From contig JAEPMY010000015.1 of the NCBI GenBank assembly GCA_017643685.1, positions 1 through 46,160 of the forward strand: a stretch of DNA of 46,160 nt, written 5' to 3'. Below are positions 17,512 through 23,694 of this stretch, piece after piece; the first letter of the stretch is position 1; the number at the start of each line of letters is the position of its first letter. The position numbers were made by a program, and so were the translations under genes. The stretch is from Sneathiella sp. Lineage in GTDB: Bacteria > Pseudomonadota > Alphaproteobacteria > Sneathiellales > Sneathiellaceae. The notes below the pieces were generated by a model, which did not search any database, had not been told where the DNA came from, and saw only the letters and a list, made by a program, of their open reading frames with translations.

Positions 17512-18170
17512 AAACGTCTCTTCCAACGAACTCTGATGCGGAAGTAGCTTTAGATTGGGTTTTACGGTTACATCGCGCGATGGCCGAAATGCAACTTTTA
17601 TATGATGCTCAAATCGAAGTGGTCCAGAAGCGAAAAATATCACGTGAGACGTTGGCGATGATGATCACTTTCCTCATTGAACTACCAGTGTTTAAAGATG
17701 AAATGGTGCATTTTCCATTGAAAGATTTGGTGCAAGCCTTAGCTGATCTTGATCGTGGTCGGGCTCCTGAATTGCTCAAGCCTTCAAATTTTGGCGGTAC
17801 GAATATTTCAAAAAATGCGACAAGTGAGCTGAAGTTTTGGGTGCGTGCTGTTTTTAATATTCTTTGTGAGAGTGAATTTAAAACAAAAGAAGCCTGTATA
17901 AGAATAGCGGATGGTTTAACGAAAAATGGGCGATCTGCTCGGAATGGCAAGCCAATCAATTGGCGTATGGTGCAACGATGGTGCAGGGAAGACGAAACAT
18001 CTGAATATATCCCTTTGAGAGAGAAGATCGAGCAATTTTGGGCAGACTTTTGTGACGAAACTAATAAGATCGAGATTGTGGATAGCAACGGTGAACCCAT
18101 TTCTAAAAAAGAAATTGCGGGACGCTTCGCTGACATGTGTTGGACATTCCCTAACTTACGAGATCAGTAG
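17508..18170 (+). CDS. Island protein of unknown function coupled to integrase
   Basis: 220 aa, no recognised family. Translation starts in the integrase stop (ATGA overlap), so the two are coupled. It is mostly helical, with a hydrophobic helix around TLAMMITFLIELPVF, and a basic segment (GRSARNGKPINWRMVQRWCR, about 145-165) that resembles a helix-turn-helix recognition helix. A DNA-binding accessory to integration or a regulator is possible but not shown. The DNA is clearly AT-richer than the host genes. Confidence 0.72.
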   Translation: MKTSLPTNSDAEVALDWVLRLHRAMAEMQLLYDAQIEVVQKRKISRETLAMMITFLIELPVFKDEMVHFPLKDLVQALADLDRGRAPELLKPSNFGGTNISKNATSELKFWVRAVFNILCESEFKTKEACIRIADGLTKNGRSARNGKPINWRMVQRWCREDETSEYIPLREKIEQFWADFCDETNKIEIVDSNGEPISKKEIAGRFADMCWTFPNLRDQ

Positions 18171-18253
18171 TTTTTGTCTCTTTGAAAGTAATCAGTGTTA
18201 TGACTGGTCTAGTTGCTGCCACTCATGCCTCGGCAAAAAACAAACCTTAAACT

Positions 18254-18304
18254 ATGCAAAAATTGTATGGAGGCGTGCCCGAAGCATACTTTCCGTGTCT
18301 TTGA
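18254..18304 (+). pseudogene. Truncated second copy of the excisionase-type gene
   Basis: Bases 18202-18286 align with 19554-19640 (upstream region plus first 11 codons of the intact gene). The remnant reads MQKLYGGVPEA, then diverges (YFPCL) into a stop. Codon differences are mainly silent (TTG/CTA, GTG/GTT, CCC/CCT), so the two copies evolved as working genes before one was cut. The HNH gene lies between the copies. Confidence 0.65.
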
Positions 18305-18414
18305 ATTTTTGCTTAGCTATAACCGTCAACGGTGCTAATCCTCGCTTCAAAAAGCCAGATGCCAAATAAATTAGACCCTCTATATTATAAATAGTACAGA
18401 AGAAATTTGTTACA

Positions 18415-19338
18415 TCATTTGAAAATATGGGCTCTATGAAATGCTAGGTACTTTTTTTGTATATCATTAAATTCATGCATTTTTGATTGGCGTACGCCCC
18501 AGGCTTTTTGCAAATTTTCTGCAAGCTCGGAACTGACAATAAGCCTCCCTGTATCTTCAAAGCTGATAAACCCTTTGTCAAATAAATGATCAATGTGCGG
18601 AGAAAGGAGAAGACCATTGTTACCATCGAGACGTTCATCATTTGAAGAAACGGCCCAGGGTTTGATGTGACTAGCAATTAGATGTTCAATGGTTGATACA
18701 TGAGTGACCCTACATTCAGTTTCTATTTTGGCTACTCTTTTTCTAAATAAACCTTGCCCTACACGAGATTTAACTAGGCTCGATTTTTCTGTTTCAGATA
18801 GGGCATCATCATCTTGTATCTGCTTCAATGCCTTTTCGACGTTTTGTGAAGAAAAAACACTATTGTTAGAATGGCTGAGGACTGCTTTTGCTTCACTCCC
18901 GATTAGGTCAATTAGCGTCCGGCCTAATTCCTCGGAAATACTACATAGATATACTTGATTGCCGTTTCCATCGTGTCGAATTGGAGAATATTTCTCGGGT
19001 AGGAGAGGACTAATTTCCAACAAGTGTGCTTTTGGAGCAAGTGGGCTTGAAAGCTCTGTGTAATCTAAATCTACTCTCCAGCCATCTAACATCCATACTT
19101 CACCAGTCGAGCCAAACTCGTTAGGCCGGGGGCTACTATACCCATTGGACATAGCCATGCTAACAGCTCGTATTTCACCAGACGTATAGGAGAAGACAAT
19201 GTCCCCCTTAGCTACCTTGTACATGTTTTCGTAGAACTCAATTGTTCTGCCGTTTTTGCCTTTTTTGGGTGACCATAAATAACCACCTTTTAGCTCATGT
19301 CTGTAAGTCTGTTTTTGATTTACCCACCAGAAATTCAA
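18415..19338 (-). CDS. EVE-like/HNH endonuclease (modification-dependent restriction type)
   Basis: 307-aa two-domain protein. The N-terminal ~135 residues (FWWVNQKQTYRHELKGGYLW, then YKVAKGDIVFSYTSGEIRAV and a GWRVDLDYTEL block) match the PUA/EVE-like module found before HNH nucleases, a fold that reads modified bases. The C-terminal domain has the HNH_2 pattern: EHLIASHIKPWAVSSNDERL, GNNGLLLSPHIDHLFDKGFI, with the conserved His, Asn and His. The predicted role is cutting foreign DNA carrying modified bases. It is encoded opposite to the surrounding island operon, between an intact and a truncated excisionase gene, and is AT-rich, so it looks like swapped-in cargo. Confidence 0.87.
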   Translation of the reverse strand: MNFWWVNQKQTYRHELKGGYLWSPKKGKNGRTIEFYENMYKVAKGDIVFSYTSGEIRAVSMAMSNGYSSPRPNEFGSTGEVWMLDGWRVDLDYTELSSPLAPKAHLLEISPLLPEKYSPIRHDGNGNQVYLCSISEELGRTLIDLIGSEAKAVLSHSNNSVFSSQNVEKALKQIQDDDALSETEKSSLVKSRVGQGLFRKRVAKIETECRVTHVSTIEHLIASHIKPWAVSSNDERLDGNNGLLLSPHIDHLFDKGFISFEDTGRLIVSSELAENLQKAWGVRQSKMHEFNDIQKKYLAFHRAHIFK

Positions 19339-19607
19339 TCTAATTCTCCTACTTATGAATACACAGCATTAGTAAGTATATAAAATTGTTGAGTACTCGA
19401 AATAGTTTTATTCAGGATAGTAGATAGCTACGTTAGTCAAATAAGACGAAAACCCAATTCAAAAAAACGCGTGAAGTTTTACTGAGAAGTGTTGGAAATT
19501 CTGCAACTTACGTGATTGGTTTTTTTCGACACATCGAAACCGACCATTTTTCTGATTAGTCCTATGGTTACCGCACTTGTCGCGGCACACAAAACAGGAC
19601 TTAAACT

Positions 19608-19793
19608 ATGCAAAAACTATATGGAAGCGTTCCTGAAGCAGTTGAATATTCAGGTATGTCGCGCACCGCACTCTACGAAGCGCTGAAGCGCGGCGACATA
19701 ACTGCACGGAAGGCGGGAAGGCGTACGCTGATCTCATTTGCTGAACTTGAGGCCTATCTCTCTAGCCTTCCAATTTATCAAGCGGGGGAATGA
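19608..19793 (+). CDS. AlpA/excisionase-type helix-turn-helix protein
   Basis: 61-aa DNA-binding protein of the MerR-like HTH_17/excisionase group: SVPEAVEYSGMSRTALYEAL (helix-turn-helix), then KRGDITARKAGRRTLISFAE, the wing typical of the family, and a short helix. Such proteins direct excision and activate the island operon. It is first in a run of tightly spaced genes (the next starts 3 bases after its stop). A truncated relative lies at 18254. The start is supported by its match to the family N-terminus. Confidence 0.85.
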   Translation: MQKLYGSVPEAVEYSGMSRTALYEALKRGDITARKAGRRTLISFAELEAYLSSLPIYQAGE

Positions 19794-19796
19794 AAA

Positions 19797-19982
19797 ATGG
19801 TCGCGCAAACAAAAAACGCTGGGTTGCAGCCCAGCGTCTTACGTAATCAAATTCGCAGTATTTTATATTCTCTTTTTTATACTATTGGCTTGATAGGCGC
19901 AATTGCTTGTCCCTCATGTTTATCGCATATGATTCTAAGTCAAGAACATTCTGCAATGAAATTGTGGGGAGAGCTGCAATGA
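19797..19982 (+). CDS. Small island protein with one hydrophobic segment, 61 aa
   Basis: ATG 19797 follows GCGGGGGAATGAA, which can serve as ribosome site, 3 bases after the excisionase stop. It ends in an ATGA overlap with the next gene. Residues about 22-45 (SILYSLFYTIGLIGAIACPS) could be a single membrane helix; two Cys follow close together. No family recognised. The coupled spacing is the main evidence that it is real. Confidence 0.5.
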   Translation: MVAQTKNAGLQPSVLRNQIRSILYSLFYTIGLIGAIACPSCLSHMILSQEHSAMKLWGELQ

Positions 19983-20182
19983 AAAAGAATTTCTTCTCCG
20001 ATCATCGCCAGGCAGCGCTTGCACTGCTTAATAGCGATGAACCGCTTACCCGTAAGGCTGGACAATTCTTGGGTCAACTAACTGTGGATTCCGCGTCAAT
20101 GACCCCAGCACAAACTGATTGGCTCGAAAAATTGCTTGAAAAAGCCGGGTTTCCGGGTTTGGAAGAGGAGGGTGTGGAATGA
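19979..20182 (+). CDS. Small island protein, 67 aa, helical and acidic
   Basis: Starts MKKNFFSDHRQAALALLNSD inside the previous stop (ATGA) and ends in an ATGA overlap with the next gene. The frame runs further left, but that part overlaps the previous gene. It is helical with KAGQFLGQL and QTDWLEKLLEKAGF, a pattern shared by short proteins that precede Rep genes in alphaproteobacterial islands. Function unknown. Confidence 0.68.
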   Translation: MKKNFFSDHRQAALALLNSDEPLTRKAGQFLGQLTVDSASMTPAQTDWLEKLLEKAGFPGLEEEGVE

Positions 20183-20469
20183 ACATTTATCCTGATAAGC
20201 CGGGACACCGGAACGTGGAAACTTTGATTGCTGCTACCAAAGGCCTTGCGCCGAAATTGGAGAGGCATCAACGTATGGCGGAGAGTGCAATTCGCCATGC
20301 CACGAAGGGCGATCTTACTGTTGATGAACTGGCGGTACAGCCTTGTGTTGACCGTTGGTCTATCCAATCTCGCACAAGTGAATTGAAGCAGAAAAGCCTA
20401 ATCCGTGATATCGGGTTACACTGCAAAAACGGCACTGGTAAGCGGGCAATTTTTTGGGTTAGCACATGA
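20179..20469 (+). CDS. Winged-helix-like island protein, 96 aa
   Basis: Coupled by ATGA overlaps on both sides. DLTVDELAVQPCVDRWSIQS, then RTSELKQKSLIRDIGLHCKN and GKRAIFWV fit the phage-type winged helix in which a recognition helix precedes a beta-wing ending in a Trp strand. It is likely a DNA-binding replication or regulatory partner of the Rep-like protein immediately downstream. Confidence 0.72.
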   Translation: MNIYPDKPGHRNVETLIAATKGLAPKLERHQRMAESAIRHATKGDLTVDELAVQPCVDRWSIQSRTSELKQKSLIRDIGLHCKNGTGKRAIFWVST

Positions 20470-21269
20470 CCTCAATTGTAGTTCGAAAAGCACCTTTTGA
20501 CCAGGTTTTGAAACTTCACCGAGGAGTAGCTTTCGGTGAAGTTTCAATCATTCCGTATCAGCAGTTTTCGCGTAAGAATCTAGCGCTTACGCAAGCTGGC
20601 ACGGCTATTGCTATTAATTATCTTACTTCTGGTGGGGCAGACCATTCCACTTGTACCGCTGTGAGAGGAGGTGCCCGTAATAATGCTGACCGGGAGAGTT
20701 ATGCGTTGACAGTTGCCCAGGTTGACAATCTAAAGGCCGCACAGCTCCATGCCGGAAAAATTGGGTTGCCGCTTACAAGAATGATCACAATACATTGGGA
20801 GGCTGCAGGTGTGCCTTTGGAGGGTATGGCGAGGGCAACTGGAAGGTTCATCGACCTATTGTCAAAGGCGCTTGCTCGGCATGGCAGCGCGACAGCGTGG
20901 CTCTGGACACATGAGAATTGTGGCCTAAAGGGTGGGCATTGTCACTTGCTTGTACACGTACCTTCTGGCCTCGTAGCGGTGATTGCACGCTTACAACTAG
21001 GATGGCTTCGTCGGATTACGGGAGGGGTGTACCGGGCTCGTGTGATCCACAGTAAACCCATAGGCGGGCGGCTGGGGTTGGAGGGGAGTAATCCAGAACT
21101 TTATTTGGCCAACCTGGAGAAGGCTCTTGCCTACTTGCTTAAAGGCGCAAGTGTAGAGGCTGCTAAAAAATTCAAACTACACAGAATTAAACCGGGCGGA
21201 CGCATTATCGGAAAGCGCTGCGGTACCTCCCAAAACATTGGTGCAAAAGCGCGTAAGATTGGAGATTAA
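20466..21269 (+). CDS. HUH-superfamily Rep-like protein (rolling-circle replication/nicking candidate)
   Basis: 267 aa. Two HUH-endonuclease hallmarks are present in the right order: motif 2, His158-Cys159-His160 in KGGHCHLLVHVP (metal-binding H-hydrophobic-H strand), and motif 3, Tyr223-x2-Lys226 in KALAYLLKG (nucleophile Tyr). A motif-1-like strand is at LTRMITIHW (about 103-111). Enzymes of this class nick one strand and stay covalently attached, starting rolling-circle replication or mobilisation. It starts in an ATGA overlap. It resembles Rep-like proteins annotated in small satellites and filamentous-phage-like elements. It would let the excised island replicate or be mobilised. Confidence 0.7.
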   Translation: MTSIVVRKAPFDQVLKLHRGVAFGEVSIIPYQQFSRKNLALTQAGTAIAINYLTSGGADHSTCTAVRGGARNNADRESYALTVAQVDNLKAAQLHAGKIGLPLTRMITIHWEAAGVPLEGMARATGRFIDLLSKALARHGSATAWLWTHENCGLKGGHCHLLVHVPSGLVAVIARLQLGWLRRITGGVYRARVIHSKPIGGRLGLEGSNPELYLANLEKALAYLLKGASVEAAKKFKLHRIKPGGRIIGKRCGTSQNIGAKARKIGD

Positions 21270-21271
21270 CC

Positions 21272-21874
21272 GTGGGAAAGAAACCTGAGCCTATAAGAAA
21301 AGTCGAACCAAATAACTTAATGTCTATTGAACCAACTTCGGGAGAAACCCTCGAAGAAGCAATGGCAAAGAAAATACTCCAACCAATGTTAAAGAATGCT
21401 GCCGCCGCATCTTCTTTCGCAGAAAAATTAGTCGATGCTCAAAAGGAGTTACCAGGGATTAGCGACTATACGCAATTCGTTGAGGCAACGGCAAACGGGG
21501 CGGCAAGAGGTGAGCTTGAACTTGTAAGTAAAACACTTGCTGCTCAGGCTATTACACTCGATTGCATGTTTAGCGAATTAGCCCGAAGAGCTGCCCTTAA
21601 TACAGGGGAATATTTAAACGCAACTGAACGATATGGGCGTCTAGCTTTGAAGGCTCAGAGTAATTGCCGAGCTACGCTGGAGACTCTTGCGAGGCTTCAC
21701 CAACCGCGTGAGCAGATTGTGCGTCATGTTCATGTTAATGAAGGTGGTCAGGCGATTGTTGCAGATCAATTTCACCATCATGGAGGGGGGCAAAGAAATG
21801 CCAATATCACCAAACAATGCCATACAACCGGAATGCCTTGCGAATGCGCCGCGTTGTTATGCCAAGACGCGTAA
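21272..21874 (+). CDS. Conserved-type island protein, 200 aa, unknown
   Basis: GTG start at 21272, 2 bases after the Rep-like stop. It has an N-terminal basic/acidic stretch, a helical middle (LEEAMAKKILQPMLKNAAAA; YGRLALKAQSNCRATLETLA) and a His-rich end (VRHVHVNEGGQAIVADQFHH). The same kinds of segments occur in phage-type proteins of alphaproteobacteria, usually before an HGG small protein as here. No activity can be assigned. It overlaps the next gene by 77 bases in another frame. Confidence 0.72.
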   Translation: MGKKPEPIRKVEPNNLMSIEPTSGETLEEAMAKKILQPMLKNAAAASSFAEKLVDAQKELPGISDYTQFVEATANGAARGELELVSKTLAAQAITLDCMFSELARRAALNTGEYLNATERYGRLALKAQSNCRATLETLARLHQPREQIVRHVHVNEGGQAIVADQFHHHGGGQRNANITKQCHTTGMPCECAALLCQDA

Positions 21875-22046
21875 AGGCACTTTTTGTATGTCTCCAGCAG
21901 TGAAGGGGCGGAAGCGTTGCCGAATGCACGGTGGCACAAACCCCGGCGCGCCTAAGGGGAACCAAAATGCCTTTGTCCATGGCGGGTATTCAGCAATCGT
22001 CAAGGGGGCCGCACGTTTTCTACGAGCTATCGAGATTGAGGTGTGA
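21798..22046 (+). CDS. Small HGG-motif phage-type protein, 82 aa
   Basis: ATG 21798 with GGAGGGGGG upstream. It has a Cys pair spaced over CYAKTRKGTFCMSPAVKGRK, then CRMHGGTNPGAPKGNQNAFV, a Cys/His-rich motif very common in short proteins of phages and islands, perhaps a small zinc-binding or nucleic-acid-binding fold. The C-terminal third is amphipathic. The last gene of the overlapping island operon. Confidence 0.7.
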   Translation: MPISPNNAIQPECLANAPRCYAKTRKGTFCMSPAVKGRKRCRMHGGTNPGAPKGNQNAFVHGGYSAIVKGAARFLRAIEIEV

Positions 22047-22120
22047 ACGAAACAGTAAATGCCGAAAGTCGTTGCTTTCATATTGGCCGCCGCTGCGAAA
22101 CTCTTTGAAAGGAGTTTCCC

Positions 22121-22318
22121 ATGGTAAAGCAATCCTCCTATTTCACTGCGCTGAACGATGAACAGAAACCTAAAGACCTTTTTGGACATGGCACCCATTA
22201 TTCTGTTTTTTGTGCGGGTATACACTCGCCAAAGGTGACAGGAAGGAGCATTTTGATGATTGACTATAGTGGTGAAATCTTCTCGGCTCCCAAAATGGTA
22301 GGACTGCGTGTTAAGTAA
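22121..22318 (+). CDS. Possible small island gene, 65 aa
   Basis: ATG 22121 has a good ribosome site (GAAAGGAG, 6 bases) set in the loop and arm of a hairpin (GAAACTC...GAGTTTC), which could regulate translation. The protein has mixed composition with a short beta-rich centre (GTHYSVFCAGIH; RSILMIDYSGEIF). No family recognised. Confidence 0.4.
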   Translation: MVKQSSYFTALNDEQKPKDLFGHGTHYSVFCAGIHSPKVTGRSILMIDYSGEIFSAPKMVGLRVK

Positions 22319-22687
22319 ATGCGTGAGCGGATCGATGATGAAACGGACCTCCCTACTGTAAAGGAAGCTAAACAATAAATAGCCGATGAACTGTTGCTCG
22401 TTTTACAAAAGTGGTGCGCATGCAACCCTTGGCCTTCGCCGAGAACGGGTGTGCAAATGGAACGGAAAATTGGCGGCGGGCGCAGGTGGGCCGAGCCTCG
22501 GGAGACCGCTCATTTTTCGTGAAATGCGCTGAGGACAGCGCCCTAAGTGAAGAAAGTGGATTGCAAATTTGTCGCAAGACTGTAGTCTGAACGGAGGATT
22601 GACGCACTATTCCTAGATTTTAAAAATTAGTGTATAATGTAACTATAGATGGTGCGTCGCTTTGCGGCTTGGGACAGCTACGGAACA
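22319..22687 (+). other. Gap before the IetA gene
   Basis: No convincing gene is seen. A 19-codon frame starts at 22319 directly after the previous stop. GCGCTG-AGGA-CAGCGC forms a short hairpin near 22530. A perfect TATAAT lies at 22633-22638 without a good -35, 55 bases before the ATPase start. The left part is GC-richer than the ATPase/protease pair, suggesting a junction between island modules. Confidence 0.5.
22633..22638 (+). promoter_or_regulatory. Candidate -10 box (TATAAT) for the ietA-ietS pair
   Basis: An exact TATAAT about 50 bases before ATG 22688. The -35 region 17 bases upstream is poor, so it may need an activator or may be fortuitous. Confidence 0.35.
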
Positions 22688-23683
22688 ATGTCTAATACAA
22701 AACAAATACTGGCAATGCTAAAAAGTAGAGCTGAAGGGAATGACGAACAGTTCTATTCGATTGCTCTACAAGTTGCGGCAGCCGAAGCGCGCAAAGGAAG
22801 AAGGACGACGGCTGAAGAAATCCGAGGCGCAGTCGATCAGGCTCGAGCAGGCCAATCAAAAGGAGCCAATATTCCAATATCTTTCGCTCAGCCCCGTGGG
22901 GAGTTAGAAGGATTAATTGATTTCAAGGAAGCAAGGTTAAAGCTGTCAGATGTGGTGTTGAAATCTCGCATTGAGCATCAGCTTGGAGACTTAATCAGGC
23001 AACAAAGTAAACGTGATTGGTTGCGAGAGCATGGCAAAACCCCAAATCGGCGAGTTTTGTTTTTGGGACCTCCAGGCTCAGGGAAAACAATGACAGCTGA
23101 GGCGTTAGCTGGTGAATTGAAGCTTCCATTATATGTTATCCGCTTAGAGTCACTGATTACTCGGTTTATGGGGGATACAGCTTCGAAACTTCGTCTTGTC
23201 TTTGAAGAAACACTGCAAAGGCGAGGTGTTTATCTTTTTGATGAATTTGATGCTATTGGAGGAAGTCGTTCAGCCACTAATGATGTGGCTGAAATGCGCA
23301 GAGTCTTGAATTCTTTCTTGCAACTTATGGAACAACCTAACGCAACGGACAGCATATTGATTGGTGCTACCAACCACCCAGAATTGCTTGATCCAGCGTT
23401 GTTGCGCAGATTTGATCTGATATCTGAGTTTGATATGCCATCTGATGATCAGATAAAAACCTTAATCAAGAAATATTTACGCCCACTTAAATATCCAAGA
23501 ATTGCTTGGAAAAAGGTGATCAATGCTGCCCAAGGCTTAAGCCAATCTGAAATCGCTCGCGCATCGGAAGATGCGGTTAAGACAGCAATTTTAGATGAGC
23601 ATGACGTTCTGAAAACCGATGATATTGTCCGTAGATTGAATGATAGGGCGGAAATGCGTGCGGCATTCACAACTAAGAAATAA
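22688..23683 (+). CDS. ietA: IetA-like AAA+ ATPase (antitoxin/defence partner)
   Basis: 331-aa AAA+ ATPase. The start MSNTKQILAMLKSRAEGNDE at ATG 22688 matches the conserved N-terminus of IetA-type proteins; the open frame extends 13 codons further left. Walker A GPPGSGKT (Lys133), Walker B YLFDEFD, sensor-1 Asn in GATNHPELLD and an arginine-finger RRF are intact. It lies 11 bases before a subtilase gene. The pair matches IetA/IetS, described as a plasmid-stabilising toxin-antitoxin-like system on the Agrobacterium Ti plasmid and later listed among anti-phage systems. IetA is thought to restrain or control the protease. Confidence 0.88.
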   Translation: MSNTKQILAMLKSRAEGNDEQFYSIALQVAAAEARKGRRTTAEEIRGAVDQARAGQSKGANIPISFAQPRGELEGLIDFKEARLKLSDVVLKSRIEHQLGDLIRQQSKRDWLREHGKTPNRRVLFLGPPGSGKTMTAEALAGELKLPLYVIRLESLITRFMGDTASKLRLVFEETLQRRGVYLFDEFDAIGGSRSATNDVAEMRRVLNSFLQLMEQPNATDSILIGATNHPELLDPALLRRFDLISEFDMPSDDQIKTLIKKYLRPLKYPRIAWKKVINAAQGLSQSEIARASEDAVKTAILDEHDVLKTDDIVRRLNDRAEMRAAFTTKK

Positions 23684-23694
23684 ATCAACAATAT

